Shown: in pieces, positions 14,277-22,489 of the stretch
Layout of the letters: each line of letters begins with the position of its first letter
Position numbering within the stretch: the first letter of the stretch is position 1
Source: a virus
DNA length: 26,566 nt
Direction: 5' to 3' (one strand)
Virus record (IMG/VR): IMGVR_UViG_3300010885_022412
Span: 1 to 26,566 of that record
Position numbers and translations under genes: made by a program
Notes under the pieces: generated by a model
Told to the model about the DNA's origin: nothing
Seen by the model: the letters and a program-made list of their open reading frames with translations, nothing else
The model's database searches: none

Positions 14277-15704
14277 ATGGGATTAGATTTTAGAAAAAGA
14301 TCGGGTAGAATAGCGAATGGATCAAGATTGATTGTTCCTGGTCAAATTACGACCGGAGATAAAGTTTTTGAATTAACATTCTCTAATAAAAAGAATCCTT
14401 ATGATGTTCCAGCTCCTAGCGCTGTTGCAATCCTTGTAACCCCATTAAAAACACCAAGACCATCCCAAACACCAACACCAACACCAACGGTAACACCAAC
14501 ACCAACGGTAACACCAACTAATACGCCAACACCAACAATTACACCTACTAATACGATAACACCAACGGTTACTCCAACTAACACAATAACACCGACGGTA
14601 ACGCCAACAAATACAATAACACCAACTGTAACAAATACGCCAACTAAAACGGTTACACCAACGGTTACTCCAACCAAAACGGTTACGCCAACACCAACAA
14701 TTACACCTACTAATACGATAACACCAACGGTTACTCCAACTAATACGAAAACACCAACACCTACACCTACAAATACACCAACTAATACGGTTACCCAAAC
14801 ACCAACTAAAACGGTAACACCGACACCAACGGTTACTCCGACTAATACAATAACACCTACACCGACTAAAACGGTTACACCAACGGTTACCCAAACACCA
14901 ACTAATACTGTTACACCAACGCCAACTAAAACGGTAACACCAACGGTTACTCCGACTAATACAATAACACCAACACCAACATCTTCACCACTACCACCTA
15001 CAATAAATTATTTCCAAGATTGTTGTACTAATTTAGTGTATAAGATTGGTGATGTACCAGCATTAGTTCCGATTACTATTGGTAATTATTATTATGTCGT
15101 AAGTGATGTATTTACAGGTTGTAGTCAATCGGTATCGGCAACAACCTCTGTTTCACAAGGGGTTTATATAGGTTCAACAGGATACACTAATTGTATTGAT
15201 TGTTTTGCGGCTGAATCAATTATTTGCCCTTCACCAACACCAACGGTTACGCCAACAGTTACTCCGACACCAACTATTACAGATACTCCAACGCCTACAC
15301 CAACACCAACTAATACTGATACACCTACACCTACACCAACTAATACTGAAACTCCGACGCCTACTCCAACTAACACTGATACGCCTACTCCAACACCTAC
15401 TAATACTATAACACCGACACCTACAAATACTGAAACACCAACACCTACTCCGACGCCAACTAATACGACTACACCAACACCAACAAATACTCCAACTCCA
15501 ACTCCAACGCCAACAAATACACCAACTCCAAGTCCAACTGCGGTAGTTGAGGACTATTTATTGTTGGAGGATGATTATTTATTCCTATTGGAGGATGGTG
15601 ATTATTTAATAATAACACCTGAAGTAACAGTAGAAGAGTTTTTATTATTACAGAATTCAGGATTATTCACACTCCAAAACTCAAATTATCTAAAAAAACA
15701 ATAA
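14277..15704 (+). CDS. Thr/Pro-repeat adhesin-like structural protein
   Basis: This encodes 475 residues, 5 nt after terL. A 55-residue N-terminal part ([15 protein letters not shown] and on), perhaps the attachment domain, is followed by a long (T-P)n region with TVTPTNT and TITPTNT units (about 58-238). Next come a small Cys-rich domain (about 240-318, DCCTNLV, GCSQS, NCIDC), a second Thr/Pro region (about 318-421), and a C-terminal hydrophobic/acidic repeat ([20 protein letters not shown]). Thr/Pro runs make stiff extended stalks and could be O-glycosylated. Expected location is the virion surface or tail. It occupies the place of T4 genes 18/19. The repeats use varied codons, so the amino-acid pattern rather than the DNA is conserved. 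Confidence 0.75.
   Translation: MGLDFRKRSGRIANGSRLIVPGQITTGDKVFELTFSNKKNPYDVPAPSAVAILVTPLKTPRPSQTPTPTPTVTPTPTVTPTNTPTPTITPTNTITPTVTPTNTITPTVTPTNTITPTVTNTPTKTVTPTVTPTKTVTPTPTITPTNTITPTVTPTNTKTPTPTPTNTPTNTVTQTPTKTVTPTPTVTPTNTITPTPTKTVTPTVTQTPTNTVTPTPTKTVTPTVTPTNTITPTPTSSPLPPTINYFQDCCTNLVYKIGDVPALVPITIGNYYYVVSDVFTGCSQSVSATTSVSQGVYIGSTGYTNCIDCFAAESIICPSPTPTVTPTVTPTPTITDTPTPTPTPTNTDTPTPTPTNTETPTPTPTNTDTPTPTPTNTITPTPTNTETPTPTPTPTNTTTPTPTNTPTPTPTPTNTPTPSPTAVVEDYLLLEDDYLFLLEDGDYLIITPEVTVEEFLLLQNSGLFTLQNSNYLKKQ
14455..14990 (+). repeat. Thr/Pro-coding low-complexity repeat, first block
   Basis: An irregular ACACCAAC-type tandem repeat encodes [11 protein letters not shown] units. A second block of the same kind lies at about 15230-15540. 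Confidence 0.85.
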
Positions 15705-15724
15705 AACAATAAAAAAAATATAAA

Positions 15725-16573
15725 ATGTCAAATCAAAAACTAACCGAATTACCAATATCAACATCAGTAACAAATAGTGATGTGTTATACGTTGTAACTG
15801 ATTATGTTGAGGGAGATCCAGTATTGACAGGTGACTCAAAACAAATATACTTTTCTTCAATTACGGAAAGTATATCTACATTTCCTTATACGGGTGATGC
15901 TAGTATTACAGGTAATTTAATCGTAACAGGTAATATAAATGAAGTTAAAGTATACAGAGGTGGTGGCGATAATGCGAATAACTTGGCTGTTGGTGTTGGT
16001 GCATTAGCGAATAATACTGTTATAACAGGTGATACAGGACTGTATAATATTGCTTATGGCCCATCTTGTTTAGGTGCAAACACCACAGGATGGGGTAATA
16101 CCGCCATTGGTTACAACAACCAATTAAATACCCAAACAGCAACGGAGAATACATCGTTAGGATTTCAATGTCTATTCTTCGCTCCGTTAGGAGATCGTAA
16201 TACGGCAATAGGGTCACGAGCGTTATATACATTAGGTAATTCTGCGTTTACCAGTCAAGACAACAATACTGCAATTGGAACATATGCAGGTAGGTACGTA
16301 TCTACCGGAACAACCGCTTTAAATACATCAACAGGTTCAACTTTTATTGGGTACAATACAAGAGCGTTAGGGAACGGACAAACTAACCAAGTAGTAATTG
16401 GAAATAGTGCAGTAGGTAATGGAAGTAACACATCAACAATAGGAAACTCAAGTACTGACTTACTTTATCTTGGAGGTAAACCAGGTGAAGGCATTGTACT
16501 GAGATCCCCTAATAACACAAAATATAAATTAACCATCGCAAATGGTGGAACATTAACAATAACGGCAATATAA
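15725..16573 (+). CDS. Tail fibre/adhesin with YadA-like head repeats
   Basis: This encodes 282 residues. The first 50 (MSNQKLTELPISTS and on, with DVLYVVTDYVEGDPVLTG and SKQIYFSSITESI) are strongly similar to those of the next gene and probably form a shared virion-anchor domain. A short linker with SITGNLIVTGNI follows. The body has repeated NTAIG/TSLG/NTAIGTYAG/STFIGYN/QVVIGN units, like left-handed beta-roll head repeats of trimeric autotransporter adhesins. The C-terminus is short (KYKLTIANGGTLTITAI). A trimeric receptor-binding fibre is the best guess. The start is 20 nt after the preceding stop, with an A-rich leader. Confidence 0.75.
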   Translation: MSNQKLTELPISTSVTNSDVLYVVTDYVEGDPVLTGDSKQIYFSSITESISTFPYTGDASITGNLIVTGNINEVKVYRGGGDNANNLAVGVGALANNTVITGDTGLYNIAYGPSCLGANTTGWGNTAIGYNNQLNTQTATENTSLGFQCLFFAPLGDRNTAIGSRALYTLGNSAFTSQDNNTAIGTYAGRYVSTGTTALNTSTGSTFIGYNTRALGNGQTNQVVIGNSAVGNGSNTSTIGNSSTDLLYLGGKPGEGIVLRSPNNTKYKLTIANGGTLTITAI

Positions 16574-16574
16574 A

Positions 16575-19112
16575 ATGGCAAATCAAAGATTAACCCAATT
16601 ATCATCAACTAACACAGCATCAAATGGTGATGTATTATACATTGTAACGAATTATGTGTCGGGTGATCCTGTATTAACCGGTACGTCCAAACAGATATAT
16701 TTTTCGGCATTAACCCAAAGTATAACAGGTGGTACTTCAGGAACATCTGGAACAAACGGAACATCCGGAACAAATGGATTAAGTGGTGCAACAGGAACTA
16801 GTGGTACAAATGGAACATCAGGAACAGATGGAACTAATGGATCTGATGGAACTAGTGGATCAAGTGGTGATAAATATAGAACACCAGCAACAGGATCTTA
16901 TACTTTAGGTGTTACGAGTGGAGGGACTTTAACAATAAATACCGGTTTGGGGTATTCAGTGGCACAATCAATATTAATTGTTAAAGATATTAACAATAAC
17001 CAAACATCTTCAGTCGTTTCATACGATGGTTTAGATGGGACTTTGGTATTCTCAGGAGCGTCTGCGGTTGTAGGTAGTGGTACTTATACAGGATGGACTG
17101 TAAACTTAGCAGGTGCTGCCGGTGGTGATGGTTCTTCGGGCACAAATGGTACTTCAGGAACAAATGGGTTAAGTGGTGCAACAGGAACTTCAGGAACAAA
17201 TGGTACTTCAGGAACAAATGGGTTAAGTGGTGAAACAGGAACTTCAGGAACAAATGGTACTAGTGGTACTTCACCAAGCGGATCAACTGGTAATCTTGGT
17301 GATTATTTGCCATTAAGTGGTGGTACCGTATCAGGAAATACTACTTTCACAAGTGGATTAACAACATCTAATACAACAGTAAATGGAAACTTAACGGTTA
17401 CAGGTAATACAAATCTAAATGCTTTAACCGCAACAACTAGTACCATAAATGGAAACTTAACCGTAACAGGAAATACAAATATTAATGCTTTAACCGCAAC
17501 AACTAGTACCATAAATGGAAACTTAACAGTGACTGGAACCACAAATCTAAATGCTTTAACCGCAACAACTAGTACTATAAACGGAAATTTAACCGTGACT
17601 GGAACCACAAATCTAAATGCTTTAACCGCAACTACAAGTACCATAAATGGAAACTTAACCGTAACAGGAAATACAAGTGTTAGATCTTTAACATCTACCG
17701 CAAGTACAGTAAATGGAAACTTAACCGTTACAGGTAATACAAATCTAAATGCTTTAACTGCAACAACAAGTACGGTAAATGGTAACTTAACTGTTACAGG
17801 AACCACAAATCTTGGTACTTTAACATCTACTGCGAGTACAGTAAATGGAAACTTAACAGTGACTGGAACTACAAATCTAAATGCTTTAACCGCAACAACT
17901 AGTACCATAAATGGAAATTTAACTGTAACAGGAACTACAAATCTAAATGCTTTAACCGCAACTACAAGTACCATAAATGGAAACTTAACGGTTACAGGAA
18001 CTACAAGTATCAATGCCTTAACTGCAACAACTAGTACTATAAATGGAAATTTAACCGTAACAGGAACCACAAATGTTGGATCTTTAACTGCGACAACTAG
18101 TACTATAAACGGAAACTTAACCGTGACTGGAACTACAAATCTAAATTCTTTAACTGCAACAACAAGTACCATAAATGGAAACTTAACGGTTACAGGTAAT
18201 ACAAATCTAAATGCTTTAACCGCAACAACTAGTACAGTAAACGGAAATTTAACAGTGACTGGAACCACGAGTCTTGGTACTCTAACTTCTACCGCAAGTA
18301 CCATAAATGGAAACTTAACCGTAACAGGAAATACAAGCATTAATGCCTTAACTGCAACAACAAGTACGGTAAATGGTAACTTAACTGTTACAGGTAATAC
18401 AAATCTAAATGCTTTAACTGCAACGACAAGTACCATAAATGGAAACTTAACCGTAACAGGAACAACAAGTGTTAGATCTTTAACTTCTACGGCAAGTACC
18501 ATAAATGGAAACTTAACAGTGACTGGAACTACAAGTGTTGGATCTTTAACTGCAACAACAGTTAACATAACTTCAGTTGGTTCAGTATCATCTGCAACAA
18601 CCATAACTAATTTGGGAATTACAAGTGGAGGGTTAGTCGTTACAAGTTCTACAATATCAACACCTGTTTATCTATCAGTAAATAAAAATGTTGCTCAATC
18701 AATACCATACGCAACAGAAACAACCCTAACCAATTGGGAGACAACTTCTTTAGTAAACAACACACCAAGTGCGTGGAACGCAACAACGGGTACATTTACT
18801 TGTCCTGTTGCTGGTGTTTATGATATATCCTTAACTTTGATGTTGTCTAATGTATCACCTGATGCTATTTTTAACGAGTTTGCCCCTATTATCAGTTTTA
18901 ATGGAGTTCCTTATATTAGTGATTGGTGGACTACATTTATAGGAAATGTTGTTAATACCCCGTCAGTTACTGTAAGATATGTATTACAACTAGCAGTAGG
19001 AGATGTTATTAGACCTCGTGTTTATCAAAATATTAGAACTAGCACGGCATACAATATTGTAACAGGTCGTAATAGTTTCATCATTAGTCAATTACCAAGT
19101 AAAATAATATAA
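16575..19112 (+). CDS. Long tail fibre: collagen-like, 18 x 22-aa repeats, C1q-like tip
   Basis: This encodes 845 residues. N-terminal anchor domain shared with the preceding gene (1-52). Collagen-like Gly-X-Y tracts GTSGTNGTSGTNGLSG (about 53-98) and again at about 184-240, separated by a beta-rich domain. Then 18 tandem 22-residue units of pattern (I/V)NGNLTVTG(T/N)T-(N/S)-x-x-x-LTATTST (about 269-664). The last 150 residues look like a C1q/TNF-type jelly roll: GTFTCPVAGVYDISLTLML, LQLAVGDVIRPRVYQN and a final SFIISQL strand. All these elements are trimer-forming, so an extended fibre with a receptor-binding tip is expected. It follows the shorter fibre gene with no gap to speak of. Confidence 0.8.
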   Translation: MANQRLTQLSSTNTASNGDVLYIVTNYVSGDPVLTGTSKQIYFSALTQSITGGTSGTSGTNGTSGTNGLSGATGTSGTNGTSGTDGTNGSDGTSGSSGDKYRTPATGSYTLGVTSGGTLTINTGLGYSVAQSILIVKDINNNQTSSVVSYDGLDGTLVFSGASAVVGSGTYTGWTVNLAGAAGGDGSSGTNGTSGTNGLSGATGTSGTNGTSGTNGLSGETGTSGTNGTSGTSPSGSTGNLGDYLPLSGGTVSGNTTFTSGLTTSNTTVNGNLTVTGNTNLNALTATTSTINGNLTVTGNTNINALTATTSTINGNLTVTGTTNLNALTATTSTINGNLTVTGTTNLNALTATTSTINGNLTVTGNTSVRSLTSTASTVNGNLTVTGNTNLNALTATTSTVNGNLTVTGTTNLGTLTSTASTVNGNLTVTGTTNLNALTATTSTINGNLTVTGTTNLNALTATTSTINGNLTVTGTTSINALTATTSTINGNLTVTGTTNVGSLTATTSTINGNLTVTGTTNLNSLTATTSTINGNLTVTGNTNLNALTATTSTVNGNLTVTGTTSLGTLTSTASTINGNLTVTGNTSINALTATTSTVNGNLTVTGNTNLNALTATTSTINGNLTVTGTTSVRSLTSTASTINGNLTVTGTTSVGSLTATTVNITSVGSVSSATTITNLGITSGGLVVTSSTISTPVYLSVNKNVAQSIPYATETTLTNWETTSLVNNTPSAWNATTGTFTCPVAGVYDISLTLMLSNVSPDAIFNEFAPIISFNGVPYISDWWTTFIGNVVNTPSVTVRYVLQLAVGDVIRPRVYQNIRTSTAYNIVTGRNSFIISQLPSKII
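17379..18566 (+). repeat. 18 tandem 66-bp repeats in the fibre gene
   Basis: In-frame 66-bp units encode INGNLTVTG... with two alternating flavours: NLNALTATTST and (S)VRSL/LGTLTSTAST. The DNA copies are close but not identical. The last unit is degenerate. Confidence 0.9.
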
Positions 19113-19170
19113 TATGGAAATTGATAGTCCAAATGAGATGATATTTCTATAGGTAAACAAACTATTTAGA

Positions 19171-19178
19171 TATTTATA
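19171..19178 (+). promoter_or_regulatory. Late-type motif TATTTATA
   Basis: TATTTATA lies 20 nt before the portal ATG (19199), in an 86-nt gap after the fibre gene. Confidence 0.5.
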
Positions 19179-19198
19179 ACTATAGTTAAATTATTTAC

Positions 19199-20998
19199 AT
19201 GGAAAATAACAGGCAAAATCTTACAGTTTGGCAAAGGCTATCCAAAACCTTTGGACCCGATTCTACATTGGGAATGTCACAACCTGACTATAAGTTAGAT
19301 AAGAAAGAATTATTAAAAACAACAGATAAGGCAGAATACGAGAGAGCTAAGTTGCAAAACCAACAATCTCTTTATTTGAGTACTAACTGGGCTAAGGTTG
19401 AGAATAACTTATACACTCAAGCAGTTTATTACGAACCAACAAGATTAGCCGCGTTTTATGATTTTGAATCAATGGAATATACACCTGAGATTTCTGCGGC
19501 TTTAGATATCTATGCTGAAGAATCAACAACACCAAATCAAGATGGTTATGTTCTTCAGGTATATTCAGAATCAAAAAGAATCAAATCAATTCTTGTGGAT
19601 TTATTCATCAATAATTTAGATATCAACACTAATTTACCAATGTGGATTAGAAACATGTGTAAGTACGGTGATAACTTTGTTTATTTAAAATTAGACCCTG
19701 AAAAAGGAGTAACAGGAGCATTACAATTACCTAACATTGAGATTGAAAGGTTGGAAAGAGGTATGGACGCAAGAACATATAATGCAACCATAGATGTTAC
19801 TAAGAAAGCATTAACGTTCACTTGGAAAGCAAGAGACGCTGAGTTTAACACTTGGGAGATTGGTCACTTCAGATTATTGGGTGATGATAGAAAACTTCCT
19901 TATGGTACTTCTATGTTGGAAAAAGCAAGACGTATTTGGAAACAATTAGTTTTGGCTGAAGATGCGATGTTAATCTATCGTACATCAAGAGCACCTGAAA
20001 GACGTGTGTTTAAAGTATTCGTGGGTAACATGGACGATAAAGATGTGGAAGCATATGTACAAAGAGTAGCAAACAAATTCAAAAGAGATCAAGTTGTAGA
20101 TAAAAACTCAGGTAATGTGGATTTAAGATTTAACCAAATGGCGGTAGATCAAGATTACTTTATACCTGTACGTGATCCAGCAGCTGCTAACCCAATTGAC
20201 ACATTACCGGGAGCTCAAAACTTGGCAGAGATTGCCGATATTGAGTATATCCAAAAGAAATTAGTTACCGCATTAAGAATACCTAAGGCTTATTTAGGAT
20301 TTGAGGAAGTTGTTGGTGATGGTAAAAACTTATCATTATTGGATATTCGTTTTGCTCGTACAATCAACAGAATTCAAAAATCGGTTATTGCCGAATTAAA
20401 TAAGATTGCAATCATTCACTTATTCTTAATGGGATTTGAGGATGAATTACAAAACTTCTCATTAGGTCTTACAAATCCATCAAAACAAGCTGACTTGTTA
20501 ATGATTGATGTTTGGAAAGAAAAAGTATTATTATATAAAGATTTGGTCGCAGAGATTCCAAAATCACTTCAAGCAACATCAGCAACTTGGGCTAAGAAAC
20601 ATATCTTTGGATTCTCAGATGAAGAGATTAAGTTGGAATTACAACAAGTTAGAATGGAAAGAGCGGTTTCTGCGGAACTTGATAATACCGCAACTATTAT
20701 TACAAAAACAGGGTTATTTGATAACATAGATAGATTGTATAAAGCGCCGGCATCAGGATCAACAGCACCGGCACCCGCAGGAGATGCGGGAGGAGCCGGA
20801 GATATGGGAGCACCAGCGCCTGAAGCGGGAGGACCACCTCCACCACCTGAGGCACCACCAACAGTACCTGAATCTACTCTTAGTGATAAATTAAACATTC
20901 TTAATGAGGGAAAAGAAGACGAATACTTAAGTTTTGATAAGATGAACAACTCTTTGGGTGATATTGAAAACGAATTATTTAAATTATTACAAGACTAA
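19199..20998 (+). CDS. Portal protein (T4 gp20-like)
   Basis: This encodes 599 residues; T4 gp20 has 524. Typical T4-family segments include the N-terminal YYEPTRLAAFYDFESMEYTP (structure around the clip/wing), YGDNFVYLKL, PYGTSMLEKARRIWKQL, SRAPERRVFKVFVGNM, DYFIPVRDP, and RIPKAYLGFEE with FARTINRIQKSVIAEL (crown/stem helices). The dodecamer is the DNA channel at the head vertex and the start point for head assembly. The last 100 residues are an Ala/Gly/Pro-rich linker (APAPAGDAGGAGD, GGPPPPPEAPP) plus a short acidic tail; this extension explains the extra length. The start follows a late-type motif. Confidence 0.95.
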   Translation: MENNRQNLTVWQRLSKTFGPDSTLGMSQPDYKLDKKELLKTTDKAEYERAKLQNQQSLYLSTNWAKVENNLYTQAVYYEPTRLAAFYDFESMEYTPEISAALDIYAEESTTPNQDGYVLQVYSESKRIKSILVDLFINNLDINTNLPMWIRNMCKYGDNFVYLKLDPEKGVTGALQLPNIEIERLERGMDARTYNATIDVTKKALTFTWKARDAEFNTWEIGHFRLLGDDRKLPYGTSMLEKARRIWKQLVLAEDAMLIYRTSRAPERRVFKVFVGNMDDKDVEAYVQRVANKFKRDQVVDKNSGNVDLRFNQMAVDQDYFIPVRDPAAANPIDTLPGAQNLAEIADIEYIQKKLVTALRIPKAYLGFEEVVGDGKNLSLLDIRFARTINRIQKSVIAELNKIAIIHLFLMGFEDELQNFSLGLTNPSKQADLLMIDVWKEKVLLYKDLVAEIPKSLQATSATWAKKHIFGFSDEEIKLELQQVRMERAVSAELDNTATIITKTGLFDNIDRLYKAPASGSTAPAPAGDAGGAGDMGAPAPEAGGPPPPPEAPPTVPESTLSDKLNILNEGKEDEYLSFDKMNNSLGDIENELFKLLQD

Positions 20999-21001
20999 CA
21001 A

Positions 21002-21009
21002 TATTTATA
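21002..21009 (+). promoter_or_regulatory. Late-type motif TATTTATA
   Basis: TATTTATA lies 13 nt before the ATG at 21023, directly after the portal stop. Confidence 0.5.
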
Positions 21010-21022
21010 ATAAAAACTAATT

Positions 21023-21739
21023 ATGAATTTCGGTGAAATAAAATCAAAAATAGAGACGTGTATGTCAGAATCTTATAAGACTAACACCTTAAAAGATAAT
21101 CTTTTTGTATTTGAACAAATTGTCTTAAAAAATAAAAACATATCAAAGGTGTTTTTTCTTTATGACGAACTCTCAAAAAATAAAGGGATATCTGAGTCCG
21201 TTGCAAACGAATATATTACTGAATCTATTTCAGCATACGAAAAAACAATTAAGAAAATTACGCCAAAAGAAATTAAAGAATTAAAAGCATGGGTAGGTCA
21301 TATTACGTGTGAAAACGAATATAAAAATATTGATAATTTATTCTCAAAAGATCTATTGGTTATGGAGGATAAAATTAAAAGTAAAAAACTTATTTCTGAG
21401 ACTCTAAGACAAACAGAAAAAGAATCAAAAGAAATAATAAATGTCCCATTAAAGGCTATGGTTAACGTGGCAAACAAAACCGTTAAAAACTTTCTTTCAA
21501 ATCTAACGGAATCAGAACAAAAAGAATTAAATAAAATTTTATCCACACCAAAAGAAACTTTAGTTGAGGACTACAATAAAATTAAAGATGAGGTTACCAA
21601 AAAATTAGGCAACACAAAATTAACAGAGTCAGATGATGAAACTGTAAACACTATTGATAAAGTCTTAGGTAAATTACAAACAGAATCTTTTAACGAACTT
21701 AATTATTATAAGTTAATTAAATTATCTGAATCTCTTTAA
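21023..21739 (+). CDS. Unknown head-module protein (gp67 position)
   Basis: This encodes 238 residues, largely helical and charged (MNFGEIKSKIETCMSESYK and on). It contains repeated TES/SES motifs (ISESVANEYITESIS, KLTESDD, LSESL). No family is recognised. In T4 the genes 67 and 68, both prohead core proteins, lie between portal and protease. This gene and 22001 occupy those two places, so a prohead core role is a reasonable positional inference. It is about three times longer than T4 gp67. Its stop overlaps the stop of the convergent bS21 gene. Confidence 0.7.
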   Translation: MNFGEIKSKIETCMSESYKTNTLKDNLFVFEQIVLKNKNISKVFFLYDELSKNKGISESVANEYITESISAYEKTIKKITPKEIKELKAWVGHITCENEYKNIDNLFSKDLLVMEDKIKSKKLISETLRQTEKESKEIINVPLKAMVNVANKTVKNFLSNLTESEQKELNKILSTPKETLVEDYNKIKDEVTKKLGNTKLTESDDETVNTIDKVLGKLQTESFNELNYYKLIKLSESL

Positions 21740-21921
21740 TCTTCAGATCTCAGTTTTTGGATATAAGAGGCTTTTTGAATCTCGTCTCTTTTCTTAACTG
21801 ACTTTTTAGTAAATTCTTTTCTTTCAAACAATTTACTATTTTGTTTCGTCTTTATCACTTTTCCTTTAAGTTCTTTTAAGGCTTTTTCAATATTACCCTT
21901 TTTTACTTCTACAAATAACAT
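21736..21921 (-). CDS. rpsU: Phage ribosomal protein bS21
   Basis: This encodes 61 residues starting at ATG 21921 (MLFVEVKKGN). The open frame continues upstream to 21957, but that part overlaps the promoter motif. bS21 pattern: short N-terminal strand LFVEVKKG, helix IEKALKELKGKV, then the basic FERKEFTKKSVKKRDEIQKASYIQKL. The last block resembles Bacteroidota bS21 (..K.SV..R.QIQKAAY.Q.L), where the C-terminal part helps to hide the 16S anti-Shine-Dalgarno on the 30S platform. It would replace or compete with host bS21. It is a lone minus-strand gene within the head module, with TATTTATA 18 nt before its start, so it is probably made late. Confidence 0.85.
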   Translation of the reverse strand: MLFVEVKKGNIEKALKELKGKVIKTKQNSKLFERKEFTKKSVKKRDEIQKASYIQKLRSED

Positions 21922-21939
21922 ATTTTTTTGGTTTGTTGA

Positions 21940-21947
21940 TATAAATA
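21940..21947 (-). promoter_or_regulatory. Late-type motif TATTTATA before bS21
   Basis: On the minus strand TATTTATA lies 18 nt before the bS21 ATG. On the plus strand the same bases read TATAAATA, the T4 late consensus, 53 nt before the gene at 22001. Confidence 0.5.
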
Positions 21948-22000
21948 TAATAATCATCTACCTTTAAGTAAAAATAAACCTCAGAGTATGAAAAATTTTT

Positions 22001-22468
22001 ATGAAAAAAGGGAAAACAACCAAATTAACTGGTTACCGAACGTTTAAATCGCACTATGGAACCATTGATGCACAAAACCTTAAATCAATTTACGTTAACC
22101 TACAAACTTGGGTAGAACCCAAAGATGAAGTAGAAAATTGGAACAGAGTAGTTCTAAACATGTCAAGATCCGTTAAACATTCGGTTTTTGAAAACATAAA
22201 CAAAGAAGTTTTTGACAACAAATTTATTGTTGATTTAGACCTTCGTACAAGTGGATTACATCTAAAGAAAAAATCATTTATGAACTTAGAGGTTAATCTT
22301 TTCTTACACGAACCTATGGACTTCAAATCCCCAAAATTAAAGAAACACGTAAAATCTTTAATTAAATCTTTATATGGGGATGTAATAAATAAAAACAAAT
22401 ATTTTAAATTTTATTTAACCAAAACAGGAAATTCAAAACCTATTAAAAAAGAAACTGAAACTATTTAG
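22001..22468 (+). CDS. Unknown head-module protein (gp68 position)
   Basis: This encodes 155 residues, basic (MKKGKTTKLTGYRTFKSHYG and on), with a middle of alternating hydrophobic residues (KFIVDLDLRTSGLHLKKKSFMNLEVNLF, given here as two parts FIVDLDLRTSGL and SFMNLEVNLF) and a Lys-rich C-terminus. No domain is recognised. T4 gp68 is of similar size (141) and lies directly before the protease gene, but I see no sequence evidence of homology. ATG 22001 is preceded by AATTTTT and no Shine-Dalgarno; an ATG at 21988 is out of frame. Confidence 0.65.
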   Translation: MKKGKTTKLTGYRTFKSHYGTIDAQNLKSIYVNLQTWVEPKDEVENWNRVVLNMSRSVKHSVFENINKEVFDNKFIVDLDLRTSGLHLKKKSFMNLEVNLFLHEPMDFKSPKLKKHVKSLIKSLYGDVINKNKYFKFYLTKTGNSKPIKKETETI

Positions 22469-22476
22469 TATTTATA
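22469..22476 (+). promoter_or_regulatory. Late-type motif TATTTATA
   Basis: TATTTATA lies 13 nt before the protease ATG (22490); it overlaps the end of the preceding gene region. Confidence 0.5.
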
Positions 22477-22489
22477 TAGAAAATATTAA

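Noticed and set aside
14399-15411. Open frames antisense or out of frame in the Thr/Pro gene
   Set aside because: They are low-complexity shadows (VGVTVGV, RCRCYC) of the Thr/Pro repeat.
17379-18566. Tandem repeat array as a possible CRISPR
   Set aside because: Units are contiguous, in frame and coding, with no unique spacers.
17303-18604. 433-codon open frame on the minus strand
   Set aside because: It is the antisense of the 66-bp fibre repeats; the monotonous repeat (VPVTVKFPF) is a by-product of the repeat codons.
19114-19152. 12-codon frame MEIDSPNEMIFL after the fibre gene
   Set aside because: Too short to support as a gene; may be a relic.
21922-21957. Longer start for bS21
   Set aside because: The added MIIIFISTNQKN lies over the promoter motif and is not part of the bS21 fold.
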